In this document: positions 46,597 to 56,707 of the stretch, one piece after another
Layout of the letters: the number at the start of each line of letters is the position of its first letter
Numbering within the stretch: position 1 is the stretch's first letter
Source: Deuterostichococcus epilithicus
Taxonomy: Eukaryota; Chlorophyta; Trebouxiophyceae; Prasiolales; Stichococcaceae
Reading direction: 5' to 3'
DNA: 64,000 nucleotides
Assembly (NCBI GenBank): GCA_033439295.1
Contig: JAVTLE010000014.1
Coordinates: forward strand, 3,844,001 to 3,908,000
The notes under the pieces: model-generated
The model's input: only the letters and a program-made list of their open reading frames with translations
Databases searched by the model: none
What the model was told of the DNA's origin: nothing
Position numbers and translations under genes: made by a program

Positions 46597-49500
46597 TTAC
46601 GAATGGCTCAGACATGGATTGCAGAGGTTGCCCATCGCATCGTTCCGGCCATGCATGCGGGCCTCGTGCAAACGTGCAGGACTCACCAGCAAGCCGAGGT
46701 TCTTGAGTCTCCTCTCCTGCAGCGACGAAATTAAAGCAAGCTTCAACGTGAGACTTACTGCATCACCGAGCAGGCGCTGTTTGCGTGTGAGCACCTGCTG
46801 CCGTCAGACGCCGCACTCTCGCAGCCGCTCTCAGTCAGCAGCCGTTCAGAGGAAACCATGCCTGTGCCGGCACAGGGCATGCGAGCGCTTCCAAGGAGCA
46901 AGTCTCTAGGTGCAAGTCCACAACACAAATCTGGAATTGGCAAACCTGATAGTACTCCAGGGTGTTCAGCCGCTGCGCCCGGTCTTCGAAGAAGCGCAGC
47001 GCCGAGTCCAGACCCTCCTTCTCCCCCAGCCGCACCTGCGACGTGATGCACATGCAGCCTGGAGCTGGACTTTCGCTCCCCTGCTTTGTCCGACCAGCTG
47101 CACGCACACACGCGAGCCGCCGCGCCAGCGGGTATTCGTCACGTCGCCTGACCATCTTCAGACCATCCATCAGCGCCCGCGGCAGCGGAGTGAGGCCGCA
47201 CTCACAAGCACAACTGGTCGTCTGCAGCCGCAGGACGCGCGCTCTCAAGCTCTTGCGGGCACTGACCCAGCCGCACCAGGATGGCGGCGCGGGCGGGGCT
47301 GCCTGGCGGTGCCGTCTCCTCGTCCCGCAGCAGCTCCAGGTCCTCGTCGATGCTGGTGGGGTACGTAGCCAGCGCGTCCCTGCGCTCAGGGCGTTTCAGG
47401 AGAGGTCAACAGGTCGCCCCTGTGAGCCACATTCGCATCGGCAGAAGTCCATCAGCCCAGGGCCCGCAGCGGCTCTCGGTCCGGGTCAACGTTGGTGGGG
47501 TTCGATGGCCAGCGCCACGCTGTGGAGACGGACGCGCCGAGCGATCATCAGATGGCGACCTGATCGATCAGTGCTTCGGGGTGTTGAGGACGCCATCAAA
47601 CAGTGCAGGTGCGTAGCGGCACACCGGCAGCGAGCGGTGGTGGGTGCAGACGACAGAGAGGCAGGGTACCAGGGCACAGCAGCAGCCACGGCATGGCATG
47701 GCATGGAAGGGCGCCCGCTGGGGGGAGCCGGAGCCGCTCTGCGACAGCGCCGGCAGCGGCTCTGAGGCGCCGGGGGATGGCAGCTCAAGGGCGTCTCGAC
47801 AGCGGCGCGCCTGCAGCCGGCGACCATGGACTGGCAGATCGCGTCCTCGTTGCCCTCGCTGATGGGCTGCAGCATGAAGCCCCAGACCTCGTTGCGGAAC
47901 AGCGCCTCCAGCAGGAAGGCGTCCGAGCCTGCATGCCCGCACACGGCCGGCGCCTCGTCAGCAGGCTCGGGAGACTCCCGCACATGAGCTGCAGCCACCT
48001 TGCACGCAGTTCCAGTGCAGTGTCACGGGGCGCCGCCCGGTGAGCGCCGCTGCAGGCGAGGCAGCGCGCCGCCCGCCCGCATCGCCCTCCCGGCGTGGCG
48101 CCGGCCGGCCGCGCTGCGTGCGGCGCGGCAGCCTTGGGGGGCAGGGTTTTCAAACCGCACCAGCGCAATTTATGAGGCGCAGGAAGGCCAGCAGGCCCGA
48201 CTCCGGTGGCTGCCCCGCGCGCAGCGTGAACTGCCACGCCTCCCCGAAGCCATTGATGTCCAGGATGTCCGCCTTGTCATCGTAGTTGCGGTCCCCCTCT
48301 GGCAAGCCCAGCGTCAGCAGGAAGCCACCCTGCGGCAGCAATGGAGCTCTGGCTCCTACGTTTACGACAGCACAGGCATCACCGGGAGGTTTGCCTCTTG
48401 CGCCGCAGTCGCAATCGCCCTCCGGCAGGCCCAGTGTCAGCAAGAAGCCGTGCTGCGAGAATGCCAAACCTTCGGCTTCAACGCTGGAACCTGGGCAGCC
48501 TCACCAGAAAGTTGTCTGCGGGACACCGTCTCAACTCTCAGCCCTGACAGGAGTCGCGGGTTTAGCTATGCTTTTCCCCATGTGAAACAACCAACTCCCA
48601 AGCGGGGTGAGGGCAGTCCTGAGAAACTGTTGTGACGGCAGGAGCGCCGGGGGCCTGCCACTAAAGCTTCCCCCTCCCCGTCCGCTGCGGCGCTCCCGGC
48701 AGTCACCTGTGGGACCTCCTCGTCCAGGACGCCGTAGTCCAGCAGGACCTGGTTGTCGAGGCGCTCGGGCCCAAAGTCCAGCATCAGCTGCGAGTCGTTG
48801 GGCAGCAGCCGCGCCGCGGACAGCTTGAGCGCCCGGGCGCCGCCAAAGCGACCGGAGTCCACCTGCAGCGCCACGCCGCTCTCCCTGCTGTGCCGCACCT
48901 GCGCAGAGGACCGTGGACCCAGACATCATAGTCGGCAGAGTGCTGTTTCCCGGAGACCTGGAGGTAGTGGTTTCTTGGAATATTGCAGCAGGCGCAGCTG
49001 CAAGTCTTGCATGCAGCATAGTGGCTGTCATCAAAAGTTGAGCTTTGAGCCTGAGCCAGGTCAGCTGATTTGGACACGAGCGCCAATCGGCGGCATCTGG
49101 TGGCATCCGGCGGCATTTGGCGGCACGCGAGCATCAGCGGTCACACCGAACCAAACCGCCAGGATGCTGCTGGCACCTTGTATGTGCGGAAAGTTACGGT
49201 GATCGCACCAGGTCTGCAATCGGGACTAGCGCCAGGTCATCTCCTTCCAGCGGCGGGTGGCTGCGGCTGCGCACAACTACGGCGGCCCACTTGAAGGCAT
49301 CCGCCGTGAAGGTGTCCGCCGGGAAGCTGTCGCTCTGCTCGCTCAACAGGCCCTGCGCCAGCTGCGCGTACGTCTCCCCGAAGTACTCCCTGCAAGGGGT
49401 GGGTGGTTTGGATCATTATCATGGGGTGTGACAGCAGTCGCCGACGCCGTGTCAGGTGCGCATGTGAGTGCCTGGCACTGGCCCAGTATCTGCTAGGGCC

Positions 49501-50401
49501 CCAGGGGCCCCCTCCCTGGGGCGATTTTCAGACTCGCGACTCACTCATAGCCCTCCAACGACTGCTCCAGCTGCGTGCCGGCCAGCAGCTCCCGCTGCGC
49601 CTCGTTCCAGTACAGCGGCGATGGCGGGTGCTCCGGCAAGCTCTGAATGTAGCCCGCCCACGGGCTGCGGCTGCCAGCTGCGCGCTCGCTGATCAGGAAC
49701 AGTGCCACCTGAGCCACAATGGAGGCCACCACTTCCCCACCGAACACAAAACACCATGTGATGCGTTTGGCGTCAGATGCTCGTTGCGATGCAGACATGC
49801 GCAATGGATATGGGTCGCCAAACATGCCATCAGCCTGCCGCCATCTGCTGCCGCCAGGAGCCTTGTGGTGTAAGCTGTGGAGAGGCAGCATGCATGCCTG
49901 GAGCCAGGGCGCCAGGCCGTCGACGAGTGGCCCGATGGTGCTCTTCGCGACCGTCTTGGCCGTGATCCAAAGGCTGTCTGGCACCGTGAGCAGCACTTCG
50001 CCCCTGTTAGCGGCGCGGTCGCTGATGAGCCGAAGGCTGCCACGGAATTCCTCCAGCCGCACGCCTTGCTTTGCCAATTCGATCCGCTCTGCACCGCATT
50101 GAGATGCTTTTTTGGAATTCGGCATTCGGTGATGCAGTGCACGGACAATTCGCAGGCCTGCGCACCGCAATGCGCCTGTCACAGCATGTCACTCACGCTG
50201 TTGAACCCATTGGCTGACAACTTCCGTTGACACACGACAGGCTATTCGAAGTCTCGAAGCAGCCTTTTGTCTGCTGCTGCGCTGTGCTGTGAAGGGTGAT
50301 GACAGATGCTGCCTGGGTCGCCTGCCCAAGGTGGTCGTCCGAAAAGGTTGCTGGCAGCGACAGGCTGTCGCTCGAGGAGGTGACGACGCATGTGAATTCA
50401 T
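46597..50401 (-). CDS. Plastid SET-domain lysine methyltransferase, Rubisco-LSMT family
   Basis: SET methyltransferase with the Rubisco-substrate-binding domain; substrates in this family include Rubisco, aldolase and other plastid proteins. ATG 50401 opens a Ser/Arg-rich transit peptide (MNSHASSPPRATACRCQQPF...RLRIAC), spliced in frame (50229/50093) to RIELAKQGVRLEEFRGSLRL and RGEVLLTVPDSLWIT. Then FLISERAAGSRSPWAGYIQS + LPEHPPSPLYW, REYFGETYAQLAQGLL, FKWAAVVVRSRSHPPLE and LALVPIADL + VRHSRES, where LSMTs usually have a (I/M)NH(S/N). QLMLDFGPERLDNQVLLDYG follows. The substrate-binding domain has GGFLLTLGLPEGDRNYDDKA, DAFLLEALFRNEVWGFMLQP, ALATYPTSIDEDLELLRDEE, RLGEKEGLDSALRFF and LEYYQ + ERRLKNLGLL. 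Its end after NLGLL is either the stop at 46597 or one more splice. A decayed exon copy lies at 48408-48457. Confidence 0.9.
48285..48457 (-). repeat. Diverged 50-bp exon-start duplication, copies 123 bp apart
   Basis: 48285-48334 and 48408-48457 share 39 of 50 bases. On the minus strand the lower copy starts the methyltransferase exon GGFLLTLGLPEGDRNYDD after a CAG acceptor. The upper copy lies in the intron just before it, would encode GFLLTLGLPEGDCD, and also follows a CAG acceptor. It looks like an older tandem copy that carried a 3' splice site. Confidence 0.8.
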
Positions 50402-50458
50402 GTTGCGTTGAGCGGATGGTCTTGTTTGCAATGCATACGAACGATCCACCAAAATTGA

Positions 50459-50463
50459 TTACA
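50459..50463 (-). terminator. TGTAA poly(A) signal of TFIIE alpha
   Basis: Minus-strand TGTAA 104 bases past the TFIIE-alpha stop and only 58 bases before the ATG of the downstream methyltransferase, so the methyltransferase promoter must overlap the TFIIE-alpha 3' end. Confidence 0.5.
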
Positions 50464-50566
50464 ATTTCCCAGATAAATTGAATATCCTGAGAGGAAGCTG
50501 ACCCTGAGCCTGGCTGGGATGATTGAGCAGAGTCAAATGCGAAGCGGGGATGAGCTCGTACAGCCC

Positions 50567-53500
50567 TCACACGTCTTCCCAGGCAAAATCGTCATCCCCA
50601 ACTTCGTCGCCGTCTGGCTGCTCATCCACCGCCGCAAAGGAATCGAGTGTGCCGCCAGCAGCGCCAGCATCCGCCAGGGGCTCTGCTTTTGCCAGCAGGG
50701 GCTTTGCATCGGCTCCGTCTTCCCAGTCGAGCTTGCGTTCCCTTCCTGCAAGCGGTGGGATTTGCCGATTGACACATGCCACATTACCAGGTCATGTGCT
50801 CTGGTGCCGCATGGGCACCTGACCAGAAGGCGATGCGGCGAGGCAGAGGCGAGGCACTGGCGTTCCTGAAATTCCTCCCTGTGAGCGTACCTGCGGCAGC
50901 GGCTGTAGCATCGGGCTCCGGCTTGACGCCTGACGTCCAGCCGCCCTCCGTCTTCACTCGTTTGGCCTCCTGCGCATACGTCTTGCCATCGCCTGCGGTG
51001 CACAGCAGTCGCTTTTGACGCTTTTGGCAGGCTGGCGAGGCTCCAGCGGCCATTCGGCGTTGCGCACCATGCTCCAGACAAGAATCAGGCGCAAATAATG
51101 CACAGCAAACAAGGCCCACCCATGAGGGCCGCCTTCATGTCATCGCCCTGGCCACCCGCCCCGCCGGCGCTGCTGAGCGTGCCCGCGCGTGCCAGCCAGG
51201 CCTGCACATACGCCCGCTCAACGGCCTCCCGCTCCGCTGCCTCGCGGGCCACGTCCGCAGCCGACTGGCCCTCCCCGCCGGCCTCGGACGGGCCTGCAAC
51301 CTCGGGCAACCACCTCGGTCGGCAGCAAATATACAGCGCCCAGGTGCATGCCAGGTGGCGCCTGTCCTGACGCCAGCTGCAGCGCTGAGACACGCTGCAT
51401 GCTTTGGAGGTGGTCCACTCTGTCGAACCAGCAGCCAGGACCAAGAAAGCCCAGTTACCGAATCAGTTGGTCCCACCTCCGCGCTCGACGCCGTCCCGCA
51501 GCATCCAGGGCGGCAGCACCTTGGCTTCCTCCGCCGCCTCCGCCACCGCCGCGGCGTCCGCATCGCCGGTGTCCAGCTCCACATTGGTGACAGTAGGATA
51601 CAGGAAGTCGTCGCCACCGACGCCGCCGCCGCCGCGGCCGCCGCGGGCGGCCCGCCGCCGCTGCATCTCCGCCTGCCTCTGCTTCTCCATCGCCCAGTCC
51701 TGTAAGGCGGTCAGGATCCTGAGCCCTGGGCTTGCAGTGTGTGTGCGCCCAACACCACACTGCTCGACCAGAATGTTGATCAAGCTTCCCATCGTCGTTT
51801 GCAGCTTCACTAGTAAGCACATTGGACGCACACATTGCAGTCGCGAGGAAATGAGGGACCTATGGTGCCGCAGGTGTGGCAGCAGCGAGGTTGAGAAAGA
51901 ATGAGAATGTCGTCTGTCGTATCAAGCCTTGAAGGCTGCTAGAGCTGAGTTGCAAGTTGCGATTTGGAATCACAGACACCTGCAGGGGCCCATAGTCAGG
52001 CGGCTTCCTGTCCCGCAGCTGCGTCAGCAGGTCGCGGATCGGCTTCACGGCGCGCTCGAACTGCGCCAGCAACGCCTTTGACGCCTCCCGCCGCCGCCGG
52101 CGCTCCGCCTCGTCGCCCGTCTGGCCGCCCGCAAACTGCTGCACCAGCACCGTGCTTCGCCGCAACAGGGCCGAAAAGCTCAGTACCAGCTCTGCCCCAG
52201 CCAATATGCACCAGCAATGGACCGACCAGGGCGGCAGACAGGTTTGCTGTGATGGCACAAGACACGCTGTCGACTGTGGAGGCGATCAAGACGGAGCAGT
52301 CAAAGGTCACAGGGTGCAGCGAGCGCACGGGACCAGGCATTAACACAGTGCGGAGTCTAGAAAATCGCGCACTTGCAGTCCTCGCAGCGGAACTCGCCGG
52401 TGACGAAGTCCAGCACCCGCGCCGCGTCCATGGAGGTGTAGGCGGCGCCGCAGCCGGGGCACGCGTAGCCTTGCAGCGGCTTGGCATCCGCCTCCGCCTC
52501 CCGTAGCTGCTTACGCATCAGGTGCAGCCGCAGCTGCGGGACCAGCGTGGAGGGTTTCGACCCTCGGTCAGCGGCCGCTGCCATGTGCAGGCCGACAGCA
52601 CATGCTGCAGACAGTAGGAGGATGAAATGCGTGATGCAGGCTGTTGTGCCCGATTGGTAGCAGATGCAGGCAATGTACGCACAGTATTCCTTCAAGCCTG
52701 TGCGAGGAGGCCCCGGTCACTCACCTGCAGCATATCGACGAATCGCGGGTAGTCAATGCAACAGTATGAGTGGGTGAGGTGTCGTTGTGTCGCCTCCCCC
52801 TCCTCCTCCGTCACTGCTGTCTGGCCCGCGAGCATGCTCGCTGCCGCTGCAGCAGTCGTAAAAACTGGTCGATGGCAGCACTCAACAGCACACTTGTACC
52901 AGCACCTTCCCAAGATAAAGTAGAGTCACTCCCCGCACACAGGCTCGTCCACATGCGACCCTGCCATCAGGGGCTGAGAGCGGTGCCCCTCTGACAGTGT
53001 CTCCTTTGGTGTGCTAATCGGCTCAGGGTTTGATCGCCATTGCAGGGACCGGGTGCCAAGCTGCAACTGCCAGCGTGCCGGCAACATACAGCAATACGGG
53101 GACGTCCAATCTGTTCGTGATGAGATTCACTGACCTGCATCAGGCGCAGGGTCGCCGGCGCGGCGCCGGCGCTTGGCTGCCTCCCGCCGGTGCTCCCGCG
53201 CGATGATCTGCTCCTGCTCGAAGTGGCGCAGCACCCGCCGCAGCAGCTTCGGGTGCAGCCGTAGCTGCTGCGCCAGCCCCGGCGGCTGCAAAACCAGGCA
53301 GGCAACTGCATCATGAGCAGTGAGCAGGCTCTTTGCCAGCAGACTGATGCACTCTGGCAAGTCGGGACCCTCTCAGTGCCCAAAGCTGCCGCGCTTACTC
53401 CAGCCTGCAAATGCAAACCGAGCCAGATGGCTTTGCCCGCACAATGCCTTAGTTTGAGCCACGAAACGTCTTGAGATCGTAAATACCCACCTTGGGGTCT

Positions 53501-54013
53501 GCCCGCACAATGCCTTAGTTTGAGCCACGAAACGTCTTGAGATCGTAAATACCCACCTTGGGGTCTGGTGCCTCGCCCTCCTCACGCCCTCGCGGCACAT
53601 AGTCCTCCTGGACCCACTCGCGCCGCGTCAGCGCATCCAGGACGATGACACCCAGCCCCGGCTGCGGGCCCTGCATAGGCCACGAGGAGCACTCCTTGCG
53701 AAAACCTGCGCCGATGGACTTGAACGCTGCACAGCGGCTACCCGCCATGCGCAGGTGCTTGACCGTGCACTGACCCCAATGAACCCAGCATTTAGTGGTG
53801 ATGGCCTCTGAGGCGCCTCAGCCGCAGCAATGCAAGGCGGGATCCGCAGCGCGGCGATTGAGCAGCAAGAGGCATTGTGTAGGTCCACGCCTGGGGGCCC
53901 TTGCTGCGACGGGACGCCGGACCCTCTTCCGGCGGCGGCTCCGGAGGCGGCACCTCCTCAGCGTAGAAGAGGCGTGCCACCAGGCGTACCAGGCGCTGGA
54001 AGCCGCTGCTCAT
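50567..54013 (-). CDS. TFIIE alpha subunit
   Basis: General RNA polymerase II initiation factor; with TFIIE beta it recruits and controls TFIIH. ATG 54013 gives SSGFQRLVRLVARLFYAEE, then GLGVIVLDALTRREWVQED and LAQQLRLHPKLLRRVLRHFE (extended winged helix), EQEQIIAREHRREAAKRRRR, YCCIDYPRFVDMLQ and VRLHLMRKQLREAEAD. The zinc ribbon is GYACPGCGAAYTSMDAARVL + DFVTGEFRCEDC, a C-x2-C...C-x2-C set matching TFIIE alpha. Downstream exons carry a charged helix (RRRREASKALLAQFERAVKP + IRDLLTQLRDRKPP), a Gly/Ala-rich linker, AEREAVERAYVQAWLA and a Lys/Glu segment. The acidic C-terminus DGDEVGDDDFAWEDV corresponds to the acidic region that contacts TFIIH. A 66-bp duplication repeats one 5' splice site. 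The join between the first and second exons is not fixed to the base. Confidence 0.92.
53435..53566 (-). repeat. 66-bp perfect tandem duplication across a 5' splice site
   Basis: 53435-53500 and 53501-53566 are identical. On the minus strand each copy holds the end of the TFIIE-alpha exon (DPK) and its GTGGGT donor, so two equal donors lie 66 bases apart. The sequence between them has an in-frame stop, so use of the second donor would end the protein early. Confidence 0.95.
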
Positions 54014-54810
54014 CACCCCTCACCAGCTGCCGCTATAGAGCGCCACCGATGCAAGACATGGCCAAGAACACACCAGACCGGCTGGACCTGTGAGCACACA
54101 CGGGTGCTGCCTGGGAGTGAGCTCTCCGCCAGCATCGCAGGCGGCGTCCAAAGTCACTGCATCCAGACGCGCGTGTGCTTGCGGATGCCGTCCCGCAGTC
54201 TCTCACCGCAGGCAAGTCACCTCTTGTCCCGTGCTCCAAAGCTCTCGTTGACTGGCCTTCCGCAGCGTGGCGCTTGCTGCCCTGATGCCTCGTCTCTATT
54301 ACAGCACAGCTTTGGCCGGCTTTGGTTTGATGATTCGCAGTCTCTAAAAGTGTTCTTACATCATGCAAGGATCTAGTCGTTGTCCAATGCCCGCGAGCCT
54401 GTGCTCGAATGGCAGTGCGACTGGCACCTCAAAACGCCAGTCGAGGCGCGGTGTTCAGGCTCCGCGATAACAATGGTGGGCCGAATTCAACGCTGAGTGC
54501 AGCTCAGCGCAATTCAAGGTAAATCAAATTCTTCGACATCCGGACTGCGTGCAGATGAGTCATGGCATTGTGCCAAGCAAAGCACGCATCGCACACACAA
54601 TTGGCTTTATCGCTGCCCAATCCGCCTCGAGCCCAATCTCCAAAGCAAGGCCTGACACTGCTTCTCTCGAGTGCTGTCGTCATCACAGTGTTGGTCTCTG
54701 GAGTTTTGCCGGTCGAAAAGGTGTTCAAACACAGGAAAGCCGCTCTTGTTTTGCAGATCAGGAAGGTCTCAGGGAGAAATCTGCTGTATCGGGGTCGAGC
54801 GCTTGAAGAC
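54014..54810. promoter_or_regulatory. Divergent promoter interval
   Basis: 797 bases between the ATGs of TFIIE alpha (-) and the SUMO E2 (+). Open frames at 54504-54836 on both strands lack family features; the plus-strand one reads into the UBC9 ATG and is probably 5' UTR. Confidence 0.45.
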
Positions 54811-56200
54811 ATGAGCGGCGGGGCGGGTGTTGCCAAGTAAGGACTTTACAGAAGTAGTGCCATGCCCTGCCAGCACCGCAGCCAGCTTCTCATGCTGCGT
54901 GAGTTGCGTGCTTCTGCAGGGCCCGACTCGCACAGGAGCGCAAGAATTGGCGCAAAGGTGCGCTCGCCTCTCTTGCTCAGTCTGCAGTGCTCTTGTCAGT
55001 GTCAGCAGCGCTGACCGCCATGCGTATCGCCGCATGCAGATCACCCCTTCGGCTTCGTGGCGCGCCCACAGACGAATGAAGATGGTGCGATGCGCATCAT
55101 ACTGCTAACAACTAGTTGCAGCGCTGACCAGGTGCCGCGGAACGTCTTGAAATTGACTTTCGCTGCCTGCGCCTGGCAGGCTCGAACGACTTTATGAACT
55201 GGAAGTGCTCGTTTCCGGGCAAAAAGGGCAGCGACTGGGAGGGCGGCACGTACCCCGTGACCCTGACCTTCACAGATTCATACCCGTCAAAGGCGCCGCT
55301 GTGCAGGTGAGTCCGCAGTGGTGCCGGTTCAACAATTGTGGCTGCACTGTAAGACGTGCTGTCGTTCATCCGCAATGGGCGTATGTCATTTCAAGGCAGC
55401 CACAGCCGGTCAGCAGCTGCAATTTGATGTGATGGCAACCAGGCAAAAATAGGACTGGTCATGCAGGCTACCGGCGGGCTTCTTCCACCCCAACCTGTAC
55501 CCGAGCGGCAAGGTGTGCCTGTCCATTGTCAACGACGAGGCGGGGTGGCGGCCGTCGATCACAATCAAGCAGGTGTGAGTTGGAGAACGCGACCAATTTC
55601 GAGATGATCCTGATGTTTTCTAGGGCTGCTCCGCTTGCAGGCCGTTAAGAGAAGTTGACGTGCTTTCTGCCATGCGTCGGTTCTGGCTGCACCATGCGCC
55701 GAGATTCTACTCCTCTGCAATGCAGATCCTTGTGGGCATCCAGGATCTCCTTGAGAACCCCAACATCGACGACCCGGCACAGGTTGTGTGTTTCGTATTT
55801 GCTGCTCCAGGCATTCTGTGCAACACCGTCATTTCCTGCCCGGCTCAGACGCAATACCTATGCTTAGTCGTCTGCACCGTCTGCTCCGCAGGAGGAAGCG
55901 TATCACTGCTACATCAGGTGACACTTGATGTGCATGCATGTAGTTTTGCCTTTGCAAGATGCAGTCGACACACAGGCAGCTGTTGCTCATCCTTTCCTCC
56001 AATTTCCGGAATGCTCGCGCGGACTGTGCGGTGTGGCTGCTGTGTGCTTCATTGTATGCATCACGGTGGGGTAAATCTGATTGCATCTTAGATCCGTATA
56101 TTCTCACTCCTGTGCGCTGCATCCAACCAGGGACCGGGCAAAGTACCGGCAGCGGGTGCGGCAACAGGCGCAACAGTACCATGACCCGAACCTGAGCTGA
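54811..56200 (+). CDS. UBC9: SUMO-conjugating enzyme E2 (UBC9/SCE1)
   Basis: Carries SUMO as a thioester and transfers it to target lysines in the nucleus. ATG 54811 gives MSGGAGVA, spliced through a split Lys codon to [12 protein letters not shown]. The next exon starts with a split Asp codon, [18 protein letters not shown], then [20 protein letters not shown] + [40 protein letters not shown] (catalytic Cys in GKVCLSI), [42 protein letters not shown], and [22 protein letters not shown]. The first ten residues, the PGKKG loop, and FHPNLYPSG separate UBC9 from ubiquitin and RUB E2s. Length is near the usual 158-160. Every join I checked keeps phase. Confidence 0.95.
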
Positions 56201-56707
56201 TGGCGCATGAACTCTGGAGAACACAACGAGGCTTTTCACGCGCGGGCAGAGAGGCGATGCGCAAGGCAGGTTCTGGCCACTTTACCTCCCAGCTGGCATG
56301 CGTCATCAGGAAACTGGAGGCCCAGCACAATGTAGCAGTACTCGTAGGTAGGCAGTGAGCGGCACACCATTGCTGCAGCTGCAGACGGTGCAAGACCAGG
56401 CGGCGACCGCAGTGGTGGCGAGACAAGAGGGCTCACACGCGGACCACAAAGAGCATTCCTGTTGGTTGACACTCAAAGTTGAGCTGCTGGCTGTGTCGTT
56501 GTGTGCCAACTTCCAACGACCCAGACTAGCTCACCATAGCACGTCCTATCTTCATTAGGGATCATGAAGTGTTGACCCGCCTTCAGCGCCTCAAAAGAGT
56601 CAATGTTGTTTTGTGATATGTGATTTTGCAGACACTCGCCTGTGCGTGTGGCAACCGTCGTCTGGCAGGAATTTGCCGTCTCTGACCGTCCGTGGGTTTC
56701 GGACATC
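56201..56707. other. Intergenic interval
   Basis: 507 bases between the UBC9 stop and the FAF2 ATG, both plus. No coding segment supported; it should hold the UBC9 3' UTR and FAF2 promoter. Confidence 0.4.

Noticed and set aside
54504-54836. Open frames on both strands between TFIIE alpha and UBC9
   Set aside because: No motifs. The plus-strand frame only appears gene-like because it runs into the real UBC9 start at 54811.
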